Assembly: GCA_965240325.2 (NCBI GenBank)
Contig: OZ251254.1
Coordinates: forward strand, 248,001-312,000
Length of the DNA stretch: 64,000 nucleotides
DNA from: Rebecca billardiae RCC1528
Lineage: Eukaryota > Haptophyta
Direction: 5' to 3'
The translations under genes and the position numbers were made by a program. Of the stretch, positions 11,482 through 21,598 are shown piece by piece. Under the pieces are notes generated by a model that saw only the letters and a list, made by a program, of their open reading frames with translations, had not been told where the DNA came from and ran no database searches. Each line of letters opens with the position of its first letter. Position 1 is the stretch's first letter.

Positions 11482-12091
11482 CGCGCTCCGCCTTATGGCG
11501 GTCCGGTGTTTACGTTGGGCGGCTGCCTAGCTTGCCTGGGGCCGCCAGACGTCACGGGGGGCCGGGCGGCGAGACAGCGCCCGCCCCCACGCGGACGCTG
11601 ACTCAAGCCGCACCCTGCCCCGGCGCGGCGATCCAACGCCGAGGGAGGGCGGGCGGGAGGCGGAGGAGCGCAGCTGGTTGTCCGTGCGGCTGCTCGGCGC
11701 CAAGCGTGGCCCGTCGGCTGGGTTTGGTAGTCGGGCGGCGGTCCGGTCGGCGGTCGGGCAGGGCGAGGTGCGCCGTGCGGTCGGGCGGGAAAGCGGACGG
11801 CTGCTGGGCGAAACTCGCTCCTGTTCGCCAAAGCCGGTCACTGCCCGTCAACTCCCGGCGCGCGCTCACTTTTCTGCGGTCCGCGCCAAAAGCGAGCTGC
11901 CACACGCTCGGAACGCTGTCCGGGGGCGCGCTGCGAGCTCCGAGCTCCGAGCCCGTCCGGGCGGGGGTGCGGTCGGAGGGGCGCTGGAGGAGGGTATCGG
12001 GCGGCGGCGAAGCGGCGCCGGCAGTCATAACGCGATAACCGCCGCAGACTGCCAAACCCGCCACTCCCGTCGCGTCGGCCATCGCCCCATA
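11482..12091 (-). mobile_element. Short (internally deleted) copy of the gag-bearing element
   Basis: About 610 bp made of the same right end (about 105 bp, matching 12106-12210) and left end (about 430 bp, matching 15170-15610) as the long element next to it. Only about 65 bp of other sequence lies between them in place of the 3-kb interior. It starts with a CCGCC-TTAT-GGCGG hairpin. The TTATGGCGG end and the CCCATAA end (about 12085-12092) are roughly inverted, which may mark termini. An apparently identical copy lies at 62641-63264. It sits 127 bp upstream of the TIR-like/TPR start codon. Confidence 0.7.
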
Positions 12092-12210
12092 ACCGCGCGC
12101 GTCGCGCTCCGCCTTATGGCGGTCCGGTGTTTACGTTGGGCGGCTGCCTAGCTTGCCTGGGGCCGCCAGACGTCACGGGGGGCCGGGCGGCGAGACAGCG
12201 CCCGCCCCCA

Positions 12211-12835
12211 GGGGCGCAGCGCCAGGCGCCACGCCGGCATGGGCGGCGTCGGCCGGCGCGGTCGAGGCCAGGCCCGGCCCCGACCCCCAGAGACGCTGCG
12301 CCCGGCCACGCCCCGACGCACGCCGTCAGCGCCAAGCGCGTGCCGTCGGGCGGGGCAGCTCCCGGGAAGTACGTGCGGGGCGCAGGCCCCGCCCACCGCC
12401 CCGCAGCGGTGATCTCGGCCGCGGGAAGCCCCAGGAACGGCCAGCGTCGCCACGGCCGAGCGTCGAACCGAGTTGGCGCCAACACACGTTGTGGGAGCCC
12501 CAGCGCCCGACACTCATCGTGCAGCCACGCCAGATACGCCGCGCGAAAGCCTCGCACGCGCGCCAACCCGCCCGGTGTCGGCCGTCGACGGCGGGCAGCA
12601 CCCCGAGCTCCGCGAAGCGACGTCCAGCCAGCGTGCGTAGCCCTGAATCGCCATGCGCCCCTTGGACCTTGGACGCGAAGGGCGAAGCGCCGAAGCCCGC
12701 TGTCCGGCTGTGGCAAACCGCCGGGCCGCCTGCGCTGTGGGAGCGATGGCGGCCGGTGGAAGCGGCGGGGAGTAGGCGACGCACGCCGCGCGAACGAGGA
12801 CGGTCGCGCGGCACGCGAGCGACGGCGGACGCGCC
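12211..12835 (-). other. Unidentified ORF segment downstream of the minisatellite
   Basis: On the minus strand, the frame containing FRAAYLAWLHDECRALG and WPFLGLPAAEITAAGRW has a plausible composition and is preserved in the second element copy (63889-63287). No initiating Met is evident upstream of it except through the minisatellite. It could be the decayed or fused C-terminal part of an element protein. I do not recognise the family. Confidence 0.3.
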
Positions 12836-15165
12836 GCGGATGATCGGCGCGCACGCATGACGATCGGCGCATGATGATCGGCGCGCGCGCATGATCGGCG
12901 CATGATGATCGGCGCGCGCGCATGATGATCGGCGCGCGCGCATGATGATCGGCGCGCGCGCATGATGATCGGCGCATGATGATCGGCGCGGGCGCATGAT
13001 CGGCGCATGATCGGCGCATGATGATCGGCGCGCGCGCGTGATCGGCGCATGATGATCGGCGCGGGCGCATGATCGGCGCATGATCGGCGCGTGATGATCG
13101 GCGCGCGCGCATGATCGGCGCATGATCGGCGCATGATGATCGGCGCGGGCGCATGATCGGCGCATGATCGGCGCATGATCGGCGCATGATCGGCGCATGA
13201 TCGGCGCATGATGATCGGCGCGCGCGCATGATCGGCGCATGATGATCGGCGCGGGCGCATGATCGGCGCATGATCGGCGCATGATCGGCGCATGATGATC
13301 GGCGCGCGCGCATGATCGGCGCATGATGATCGGCGCGGGCGCATGATCGGCGCATGATCGGCGCATGATCGGCGCATGATCGGCGCATGATCGGCGCATG
13401 ATGATCGGCGCGCGCGCATGATCGGCGCATGATGATCGGCGCGCGCGCATGATGATCGGCGCATGACGATCGGCGCGCGCGCATGATCGGCGCAAGATGA
13501 CCGGCGCGCGCGCATGATGATCGGCGCGCGCGCATGATGATCGGCGTGCGCGCGTGATGATCGGCGCGCGCGCATGATGCTCGGCGCATGTTGACCCGGC
13601 GGGTACGGCGCCGGTGTGTACGGCGCCGGCCCGGGCGCCCAGGCCGAACCCGCCGGCGGCACGTACGTGAGCGCGAGCGGCGCGGGCCCGGGCTGCGCCC
13701 CCTGTACCGGCGGCGCCGGCGGGGCCGGCGCTGCCGCCTGCAGCCCCTGCGGGTACGGCGCCGGCGGGCACAGCGCCGGGCGGGGCGCCCAGGACGATCC
13801 TGCCGAGGGTGCGCACGTGAACGAGAGCGGCACGGGCCCGTGCGGCGCCACCTGCATCGGCGCCGACCACGACCAGCAGCCCCACTCCGCTGCGCCGGGC
13901 GCCGCCCCGCCAAAGCCGGGCGACAGGTCCTGCACCATCAGCGACGGCGGCGGCGGCGGAATCGGCATGCTCCCACCGTAGACGCGCATCAGCGGGCGCA
14001 TGGCAAACTTGTCATGGAAGGGGTTGTCGTTCTTGTAGCAGTCGAAGAACGGCTCCCGCCCGCCACCGATGCTCGCCACCAGCGCCGCCACGCCCGAGCG
14101 CGCGTCGAGCACCCGCCCGAGGCTCTCCGAGAATTCAGAGTGGAACTGTGCCGCCGCCCGCCAGTCGCGCGCCTCAGCGAGCTGCATCACGAAGCCCCTG
14201 TACTCGCGCAGCACCTCGGCGTCACCCGCGCGCGTGCAGAAGCCCTCGGCCTGCTCGACGAGCAGTATGAAGTGGAGCTGGCTGAGGAGCTGGTAGGCCT
14301 CGCGCAGCTCGCCCTTCGTGTTGAAGTAGACGCTTCGATCGACCTGCGCGTGCGGCACCTCAGCCATGTTGAAGGACTCCCAGACGACCGAACCCGCCGC
14401 GTTCGCCGGCACGCCCAAGCCGCGCCGCATGGACGAAAACGCCCCGCGAGCCGGGAAGCTCGGCCTCCCCCCCCCGGTCCCACGGAGTTGGCCGCCCGCG
14501 CCGCCCGCGAGCGTGCAAGCGTTCACGAACTCGTGCGCGGCCCCCGCAAGGAAGCCAGCCCCACCGAAGGGGACGGGATGCGGCACGAGCGAGCTGGGCG
14601 GGGCGAGGGGCGCCGCCGCGTCCGGCGCCGGCCGGACGCCCCAGGGCGGCGGCCGCGGCGGCGGGACAGAGGTGGGCCCCGTCGGTGCGCCGTCGGCGGG
14701 CGGCGCGCCCGAGTGGCCACCGACCGCCCCATCACCCGCACCGTTGCCGTGGACGCCGCGAAGGAAGTCAGTGAGGCTGTTCGCGAGGTCGGGTGGTAGG
14801 CCAGTCGGAATGCCCGGCTGGCCAGCGGGCGCGGCCGGGGGGGCGGGTGCCTGCGGCTGCGCAGCAGCCGCCGTCGACGCGGCGCCGGCCGCTCGCCCGG
14901 GCGCGGGCGCGGGAGCAGCCCCCGCCGTCGTCCTGGCACCGGCCGCCGGCGCGGTCGCGGGCGGCGGCTGGACCGGCAGCGGGCCGAGCTGCTGCACCGG
15001 CGCGGCAGGCGGCAGGGTACTTGCTTGGCGGCCACCCGCGCGCCCACCCCGGCCCCGACCGCGGCCCCCGCCGCCGCGCCCACGAGCGCCGAGGACCTGC
15101 TGGTTGACGACGGCCGCTGCCGCCGCGCGGCGCCGCGACACGCGTTGGACTGCAGGCACCGCCAT
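12514..15165 (-). CDS. Putative gag-like ORF of the long element
   Basis: The ORF opens at an ATG (15165) lying exactly where the element's unique interior begins; the open frame extends upstream only via GTG. Residues 1-190 are Arg/Gly-, Ala- and Pro-rich. A folded-looking segment of about 140 residues (genomic about 14400-13950) contains YFNTKGELREAYQLL, EQAEGFCTRAGDAEVL, WRAAAQFHSEFSESLGRVL and FFDCYKNDNPFHDKFAMRPL. This layout resembles gag or ORF1 proteins of algal retroelements, but I cannot assign a family. It is followed by Pro-rich sequence and then by the in-frame minisatellite, which encodes about 250 residues of Ala-Pro-Ile-Ile-Met-Arg type repeats before a stop at 12514. The authentic C-terminus is probably before or inside the array. 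Confidence 0.5.
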   Translation of the reverse strand: MAVPAVQRVSRRRAAAAAVVNQQVLGARGRGGGGRGRGRGGRAGGRQASTLPPAAPVQQLGPLPVQPPPATAPAAGARTTAGAAPAPAPGRAAGAASTAAAAQPQAPAPPAAPAGQPGIPTGLPPDLANSLTDFLRGVHGNGAGDGAVGGHSGAPPADGAPTGPTSVPPPRPPPWGVRPAPDAAAPLAPPSSLVPHPVPFGGAGFLAGAAHEFVNACTLAGGAGGQLRGTGGGRPSFPARGAFSSMRRGLGVPANAAGSVVWESFNMAEVPHAQVDRSVYFNTKGELREAYQLLSQLHFILLVEQAEGFCTRAGDAEVLREYRGFVMQLAEARDWRAAAQFHSEFSESLGRVLDARSGVAALVASIGGGREPFFDCYKNDNPFHDKFAMRPLMRVYGGSMPIPPPPPSLMVQDLSPGFGGAAPGAAEWGCWSWSAPMQVAPHGPVPLSFTCAPSAGSSWAPRPALCPPAPYPQGLQAAAPAPPAPPVQGAQPGPAPLALTYVPPAGSAWAPGPAPYTPAPYPPGQHAPSIMRARRSSRAHADHHARAPIIMRARRSSCADHARAPIVMRRSSCARADHHAPIMRARRSSCADHAPIMRRSCADHAPIMRPRRSSCADHARAPIIMRRSCADHAPIMRPRRSSCADHARAPIIMRRSCADHAPIMRRSCADHAPAPIIMRRSCADHARAPIITRRSCADHAPAPIIMRRSRARADHHAPIMRRSCARADHHAPIIMRARRSSCARADHHARAPIIMRRSCARADHHAPIVMRARRSSAARPPSLACRATVLVRAACVAYSPPLPPAAIAPTAQAARRFATAGQRASALRPSRPRSKGRMAIQGYARWLDVASRSSGCCPPSTADTGRVGARARLSRGVSGVAAR
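12838..13590. repeat. ATGATCGGCGC minisatellite
   Basis: About 750 bp built from two units, ATGATCGGCGC (11 bp) and ATGATGATCGGCGCGCGCGC (20 bp; GGGC variants occur), in irregular alternation. It is very rich in GATC. The minus strand is free of stop codons in all three frames; the plus strand has many TGA. Confidence 0.95.
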
Positions 15166-15858
15166 GTCGGGACGGCGGGAGGCGGAGGAGCGCAGCTGGT
15201 TGTCCGTGCGGCTGCTCGGCGCCAAGCGTGGCCCGTCGGCTGGGTTTGGTAGTCGGGCGGCGGTCCGGTCGGCGGTCGGGCAGGGCGAGGTGCGCCGTGC
15301 GGTCGGGCGGGAAAGCGGACGGCTGCTGGGCGAAACTCGCTCCTGTTCGCCAAAGCCGGTCACTGCCCGTCAACTCCCGGCGCGCGCTCACTTTTCTGCG
15401 GTCCGCGCCAAAAGCGAGCTGCCACACGCTCGGAACGCTGTCCGGGGGCGCGCTGCGAGCTCCGAGCTCCGAGCCCGTCCGGGCGGGGGTGCGGTCGGAG
15501 GGGCGCTGGAGGAGGGTATCGGGCGGCGGCGAAGCGGCGCCGGCAGTCATAACGCGATAACCGCCGCAGACTGCCAAACCCGCCACTCCCGTCGCGTCGG
15601 CCATCGCCCCAAATCTCGGTCACGGGCGCAGCAACGCGCGAAAGAAAGACTTCCTGTGATTCTGAGAGCGTCGGGAGCGGTAGATGACAAGTCGAGATTC
15701 GAGAAGCTCATCGCTTCCATTGCTTCCGCGCTACAAAGCTACTAGTACTAGCGATCAGTAATGTAGGATGATGCCGACTGTGGAGAGCGCACGAGCGCTG
15801 TGGGACGCGCGGCGCCGCGCGCCCGCGCCGGCAGGCCATGCGCGGCTGTATGAGCTCG

Positions 15859-16680
15859 TTACGGGTCACTCGGCTGTATGAGCTCGGCCGCGAGCGTCGC
15901 CGCCGCCTCGATTCCAGGGTGTGCGTCGCGCGCGGCGGCGACGAGCTGCGCGCCGCCCTCGGCGAGCAGCGCGCGCAGCCCGGCCGGCTGGGCCGCGAGG
16001 TTCCCGAGCGCGTCGCACGCCTCCTCGACCACCTGGCCGTCCTCGCCGTGCGCGCGCAGCGCGGCGGCGATCGCGCCGACCGCGCCCTTGGCGAGCGCCT
16101 CCGCCTCGCCCTGGTCGGTGTAGCCGAGGTTGGCGAGGGCGAGGCAGGCCTTGGCCTGCACGGCGGCGTGGGCGGGGTGTGCCGCCATCGCCGCGAGCAC
16201 CGCGTCCACCCCGCCGCCCTCCAGCACCTCCGCCGCACCCTCGCCGAGGCAGAGATTCGCGAGCGCGGAGCACGCGGCCGCCTGCAGCTCCGCGTCCGCG
16301 CGCAGCCCTTCCATCGCCTGCGTGACGGCGAAGGTGGCGCCGAGGCCGAGCGCGACGGCGCGGCCGGCGTCCTTCTCGGCGAGGATCGCGAGCGCCTTGC
16401 ACCCCTTCGCCTGCACCACCGCGCGCCCGTCCACCGCCATCGTGTCCACCACCTCCTCCGCGGCGCGCGAGCCGTTGCGCAGCACGAGGCCCACCAGCCG
16501 CTCGCCGTCGGTTTCGTCAGCGGCCGCGCCCGCCGAGCCGTAGAAGTGGTCGGCGCGGCGTCGGTTCGCGGCGGGGGCGGCGTGCCCCGCGCCGTCCGCG
16601 ACGGCGCTGCCCCCGCTGAAGCGCCACCCCTCCGCTTGCAGCTGCTCTCTCGTCTTGCCCTCGTCGTCAGCGGCTGCCAT
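15859..16680 (-). CDS. Armadillo-repeat protein
   Basis: Intronless ORF of 273 residues with an ATG at 16680 (MAAADDEGK). After about 60 polar residues it consists of about five armadillo-type repeats of about 42 residues with the helix-3 signature (C/A)xAL-x-NL: KGCKALAILAE, AACSALANLCLGE, AKACLALANLGYTD and EACDALGNLAAQ. Such superhelices bind extended peptides. The repeats are closest in style to short algal ARM proteins rather than full importin-alpha, which is about twice as long. It lies head to head with the TMEM260-like gene, so the short intergenic segment may be a bidirectional promoter. The partner is unknown. Confidence 0.85.
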   Translation of the reverse strand: MAAADDEGKTREQLQAEGWRFSGGSAVADGAGHAAPAANRRRADHFYGSAGAAADETDGERLVGLVLRNGSRAAEEVVDTMAVDGRAVVQAKGCKALAILAEKDAGRAVALGLGATFAVTQAMEGLRADAELQAAACSALANLCLGEGAAEVLEGGGVDAVLAAMAAHPAHAAVQAKACLALANLGYTDQGEAEALAKGAVGAIAAALRAHGEDGQVVEEACDALGNLAAQPAGLRALLAEGGAQLVAAARDAHPGIEAAATLAAELIQPSDP

Positions 16681-16760
16681 GATTGCGCGGTGACCGGGCG
16701 GCTCTCCGGCCGGGGGCGGGCGGTCAGCCACACCCCCATCTGCCTGACGAGATCGACGGT
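16681..16760. promoter_or_regulatory. Divergent intergenic region
   Basis: The ATG of the minus-strand armadillo gene (16680) and the start of the TMEM260-like coding frame are separated by at most a few hundred bases, so one short region must serve both genes. No TATA box or other element stands out. Confidence 0.35.
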
Positions 16761-19760
16761 GGCCGGCGGCACGAGCAAGCAGCACGCGAGCAAGCGCCCG
16801 GCCGAGGGCGGAGGCGGCGCGAGCGCCGGCGGCGCGCCGGCGGCGCGCAGCGGCGCCGACGGCATCGACGACATCGACGCGCTCCCGCGCGGCGCGTCGT
16901 GCGCCGCGCTCGGCGCGCTCGTCCTCGCCGTGTACGCGCGCACGGCGATGGCGGGCGTCGGCGGCGGCGACTCGGGCGAGCTCGTGCAGGTGGCGCACGC
17001 GCTGGGCGTGGCGCACCCGCCGGGGTACCCGCTGTGGACGATGCTCGCGCACGGCTTCTCGCGCCTCCCGCTCGGCGGCTCGGTCGCCTGGCGCGTCAAC
17101 CTCTCCTCCGCCGCGTGCGGTGCGGCGGCCGCGGGCTGCCTCGCGGCGGCGACCGCCGAGCTCGGCGGCTCGACGCTCGGCGGGCTTGCGGCGGGCGGGC
17201 TCTTCGCGTTCTCGCCGCACGTGTGGACGTACGCGACGCACGCGGAGGTCTTCGCGCTGCACAACCTCCTCCTCGCCGTGCTCCTCCTCCTCCTCGTCCG
17301 CTTCGACGCCGGCGGCGGCCGCTCGCACCGCCTCGCGCGCGCGGGTGCATTCGTGATTGGGCTGTGCGCGTGCAACCAGCACACGGCGGTGTTCTTCGCG
17401 GCGCCGTGGGCGGCGTGGGCGGTGTGGCGCGCGCGCGCGTCCGCGCGGCTCCACGCGCCGCGCGCGCTCCTCGGCCTCGCCCTCGCCGGCCTGCTCGGCC
17501 TTGCGCCGCACGCGCAGCTCTGGGCGCGCGGCGGCTCGGTGGGCGCCTGGGGCTCGTGGGGTGACACGGCCACCGGTCCGGGCCTCGTGCACCACGTGCT
17601 GCGGCGGGACTACGGGACGTTCCGGCTGTCGAACGCGGAGCGCGCGACCGACGCGGAGTACGCGCACCGCCTCCTCGCCTACCTCCGCGCGCTGCCCGCC
17701 CAGTCTCTCGGGGCGGTCGGGCCGGCGGCGGCGGCGCTCGGCGCGGCCAGCCTTCTGCACGCGCGGCGCACGCGCTCGCTCGCGCTCGCGCTCGGCGCGG
17801 GCGTGGCGCTGTACCTCGGCCCGTTCTTCTACCTGTCGAACCTGCCGGTCTCGTCGCCCTTCTTCCGCCAGATCCAGGAGCGCTTCTGGCCGCAGCCCTC
17901 CCTCGTCTTCTTCGCCGCGCTCGGCGCCGGGCTCGGCCAGCTGGGGCGGCACCTGCCGTGCGCGCGCTCGCGCGCCGTGCGCGCGGCCGTGTGCGCGGCG
18001 CTGGTGGGTGCGCAGCTGCGCGCGCACTTCGACGCGCACGACTTCTCGCGGCACGAGCTGTTCACCAACTTTGGCGCCGCGCTGCTCGACGCCGTGCCGC
18101 CGCAGCCCGCGCCGGGCGGCGCAGCCGCCGCCGCAGCCGCCGCCCCTCCGAGACAGCCGCAGCAGCAGCCGCAGCAGCAGCCGCAGCGGCAGCCGCAGCA
18201 GCAGCACCGTCGCCCAGTCCTGCTCACGAACGGCGACGAGGTGATCAACTCGGTCCGGTACGCGCAGCGGTGCGAGGGGCGGCGTCCGGACGTGCTCGTG
18301 CTCGACCTGAACTACCTGCAGTTCCAATGGTACGTGCGCTACGCCGGGCCGGCGCACTATCCAGGGCTGCGCTTCCCCGGCAACGCGTACGGCTCGCGGC
18401 CGGGCGACTTCCAGATGGGTTCTTTTCTCGACGCGAATTCGGAGGAATTCGAGTTCTTCTCCGCCGGCGGCATCGTGGACGCGGACCGCACGTGGGAGGC
18501 ACGATGGCGGCTGTGGCCGGTGGGCCCGCTGATGAGGCTGGTGCCGCGGGCCCAGCGGATCGACCTGAGCGCCGAGTGGCAGCTCGAGTCCGAGCGGCGG
18601 CTCGCGGCGCTCGCGCCCCTCCTCTCGCCCACCCGCCCGCGTCCGCCCGAGCCGCCGCCGCCGCCCTCGCTCCGCGCGTGGGCCGAGGCGCTCGCGGCCG
18701 CGCTCGGCGCGGGCGGCGCCGCGCAGCCGGGCAACGACGGGCGCGCCGCGCCGGTGGCGGGCAGCTGGGAGGAGGTCGTCGTGACGAGCCACTACGCGCA
18801 GGCACACTACAACCGTGCCTACTTTGTGCTGCAGGTCCAAAGCCGCGGCGCGCGCGCGCGCGCGCGCATGCGCATGCGCGCACTCGCGCGCGCGCGAAAG
18901 CGTCCGTCCACCCGCGCGCGCACCCGGCGCCCGCCCGACCGCCCGACGACCGCGCGCACAGGTCGGGCTCGAGCTGGGCACCAACGCGGACGTGCTCGCC
19001 CTCGCCGCCCGGCTGTACGAAGACCTCGCCGCGAAGGGCGTTCCGGGCATCCCGGAGACACCGGACCACGTCCACCGGAATATCGGCGTGTGCCACTCGC
19101 GGCTGATGGCGCTGGAGACCGACCCGACCAAGCGGGTGCGCGCTGGGCGACAGCCCTTGGGCCGGTACCCTGCGCCGCGCCCGGGGGTGCGCACGTACGT
19201 ACGCACGTCACGTGCGTACGTGCGTGTGCGCGGGCTGCTGGCCGGCTGGCGCGCGCTCGGAACGGGCTGGGCCGCCCGATGCGCCTCCTGAGGGCCTGGC
19301 GCCGTGCGCGGCGCGGGCGCGCCGCGCGCGCCGCGCCGCGCACCCGTCACGATGGGAGGCCGACCCCGCCGCCCGCGCGCCCGCACCGCCCTTGCGTCGC
19401 GCGCCGCAGGCGATCTCCGCGCAGCGCGCGGCCGCGGCCTTCCTCCGGTACCTGAGCTACCCAACCGTGAGCGAGGCGGACAGGCGGCAGGTGGAGGCAG
19501 GCATCCTGGGGCTGCTGGCAGCGCCGCCGCCGGCTGGAGGCTCGGCCGGCTCGGCCGCCGGCGCGCGCGCGGCCGCGGCTGCGGGCGGGGGTGGCGCCGG
19601 GGCGGCCACGCCGTCGGCCGGCCCCAGCCGCGCGGCCTCGTCGGCTGCGTCGTCGTCGGCTTCCTCCTCGGCGCCGCCTCGCAAGCCGAGCGGTGCCAAG
19701 GCCAAGTCGGCGAAGAAGCGAGTGGCGTCGGAGGCGGCGCCGGCTCGGACATCAGCGTGA
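16741..19760 (+). CDS. TMEM260-like protein O-mannosyltransferase (DUF2723)
   Basis: Exons: up to 18834, 18962-19135 and 19410-19760, all joined in phase 0 with GT-AG introns. The protein opens with a hydrophobic segment (ALGALVLAVYA) followed directly by GGGDSGELVQVAHALGVAHPPGYPLW, the hallmark of the DUF2723/TMEM260 family of multi-pass ER enzymes with the GT-C fold. GLCACNQHTAVFFA and several further membrane helices follow, then a luminal part (VLLTNGDEVINSVRYAQ, VLDLNYLQFQWYVRY) and a soluble C-terminal region, ending in a Ser/Ala/Lys-rich tail. Human TMEM260 O-mannosylates IPT/TIG domains; the substrate here is inferred only by homology. The 5' end is unresolved. The frame has no ATG between the antisense armadillo gene and 16948, which lies after the first helix, so an unseen upstream exon is likely. 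The length from 16948 would be 803 residues. Confidence 0.85.
19190..19235. repeat. CGTACGTACG-type palindromic tract in an intron
   Basis: Alternating ACGTACGTACGCACGTCACGTGCGTACGTGCG inside intron 2 of the TMEM260-like gene. It is self-complementary over most of its length. Intron 1 also has a long CG/GC alternating tract (18846-18900). Confidence 0.6.
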
Positions 19761-20485
19761 CGGCAGGTCGCAGGACGGCGCAGCGGCACTGGTCCGCAGG
19801 CCTCTCGGACCTTGTCATCGCAGCCGACGACGCGGCGGGGGCGGCAAATCGTCGCGCGCGAGATCGACGAGTCACTCACACTGATCAGCAGTGACTCGGT
19901 CTCGCTGGCTGGGCAGAGCGCGCGCAGCGCATCAGGGCATCACTGATGCGCGGCTGTCAGCCGTGCCGTGCCGCGGCCCGGGGCCCCGGGAGTCATGCCG
20001 CACCAGTGATGGCGGCCTTCGGGCCGGGCGGACTCAGCCGCTGATTCGTCGGCTTGAGTAGTACTAGTACGCGGACTATTAGTAGTTTTAAAAGTAGTAC
20101 GACTGTAGTACGCGGTCGGTCCGAGCACTTATGCTGCTGCTGCTGGCCGCGGCGGCTGCGCGCGACACTCGGGCACCCGCGTGAGCGGCAGAGTGCCGGA
20201 GTGCCAGCGCCGGGCGGCGGATCCGGGAGTGCCAGAGTGCCGCCCGCTGCGGAGTGAGCCCGCCAGTCGGACCGGACGTTCGCCGGATCCGGCAGGGCGC
20301 GCAGACCGCGCCATATGGATGGCGCCGAGTGAGTGCCTGGACGCGGGTTGGCATCCGTATCGATCTATATCCGCGAGCAGTCGCCATCGTCGCCGAACCG
20401 CTGCGTGGCCTGCGTGCCACCGACCGACCCGTCGACACTTTCGAGGGCTCAGGGCCTCCAGCCGCGCGGCGTCCGCACGCATGCC
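19761..20485. other. Intergenic, no gene seen
   Basis: 725 bp between convergent genes. It contains short repeated GAGTGCC(A/G)GAGTGCC motifs at about 20180-20240 and an AT-richer stretch near 20060-20110. No ORF with a recognisable motif is present. Confidence 0.6.
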
Positions 20486-21567
20486 TCAGCGCTCGAGCTT
20501 GGCGGCCGCCTTCTCGAGCTTCTCCGCCTCCTTGGCCGCGGCGGCCTCGGCCTTGGCCGCCTTCTTCTCCGCCGCGCCGACGATGCCCTCGGCCTTCTTC
20601 TCGGCGGCGTCTCGCGCCTTGTCGGCGGCCGCCTTGGCCTTGGCGAAGCCGCCCTGGGCCTTGTCGAGCGCCTTGGCGGCGCCGTCCGCGGCCTTCGCCG
20701 CCTCCTTCGCCTCCTTGTCCGCGCCCTTCAGCTCTTGCCGCAGCCCCTTCAGCTGCTCCTTCAGCTCGCCCTGCGGCCGCGCGCGCGGCGTGCGCGCGGG
20801 AGCGCCGCGTCAGCAACCGCAGGGCACGTGGGCGCGCCGACCGCGCCGCACCGCCGCCACACCGCCCTGCGCGCGCGGTGCACAGTGCACGCTTCGAATG
20901 GTGCAGTCGCATTCTGCGAGCAGCCTGCATAGCAGCGGCGCGCATCACTCCCAACCGCAGCCGTGCAGCCGGCGCCACAGCAGCGCAGCCGGCCGCCGCA
21001 GCTGGCGCCGCAGTGCAGCCACCCACCCGCCACACGCGCCACAGCAGCGCAGCCGGCGCCGCCACCCACCCGCCGCGGGCGGGGGGCACAGCAGTGCAGC
21101 CGGGGCGGCCACCCACCCGCCGCCGCCCCGGGGGCGTTCCGCTCCGCACGGTCGTGGCCGCACCGCCGCACCCTCACCCTAACCCTAAAACCCTAACCCT
21201 AAAACCCTCACCCTAACCGCCGTACCTTCTTCTGGAAGCGGAAGAACGGAAGGGCCTGCTCCTCCGCGTCCACGCGCTCGATGTCCGCCTGCAGGCGCGA
21301 GACGCGCGAGCTGGTCTCGCTCGCCTTGGAGCTGGCGCCCTTCGACGCCGCCTCCGCGCTGCTCAGCTCCTTCCGCGCCAGCGCCAGCGCCGCGTCTCCC
21401 GAGCTCCCCTCCCCCGTGCGCACCGCCTGCGCCTGTCGCTGCGCGTCCGCGCGGATGGTGGACGCCTCGTCGCGCCCGGCGCGGCGCGCGTCGTCGGCGC
21501 GGGAGCGCAGCTCCGAGGCGGACTCGGCGCCCGTGACGGGCGGCGGCGCCGGCTTGGGAGCGGGCGG

Positions 21568-21598
<31 letters not shown>

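Larger units (their letters stand above)
12106..15610 (-). mobile_element. Long copy of the gag-bearing element
   Basis: About 3.5 kb delimited by the same two ends as the short copy. Read on the minus strand it comprises a 5' region (15610-15166), a gag-like ORF from the ATG at 15165, a stop-free minisatellite (13590-12838), a second unidentified ORF segment (12835-12211) and the 3' end. No reverse transcriptase, integrase, transposase or recombinase motif is visible, so it is probably non-autonomous. The second copy at 63265-64000 matches 12106-12840 almost base for base, so amplification or homogenisation is recent. Confidence 0.65.

Noticed and set aside
11482-12091. Short element interpreted as a solo LTR
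   Set aside because: The long element is not flanked by two direct copies; instead the short copy contains both different ends of the long one, so it is an internally deleted derivative.
12838-13590. CRISPR array
   Set aside because: Units are 11-20 bp with no unique spacers, in a eukaryotic element. It is a minisatellite.
15859-19875. 1,338-residue minus-strand ORF spanning the TMEM260-like gene
   Set aside because: Only its last 273 codons resemble a protein (armadillo). The rest is antisense to a well-supported spliced gene and is open only because GC-rich coding DNA has few stops on the opposite strand.
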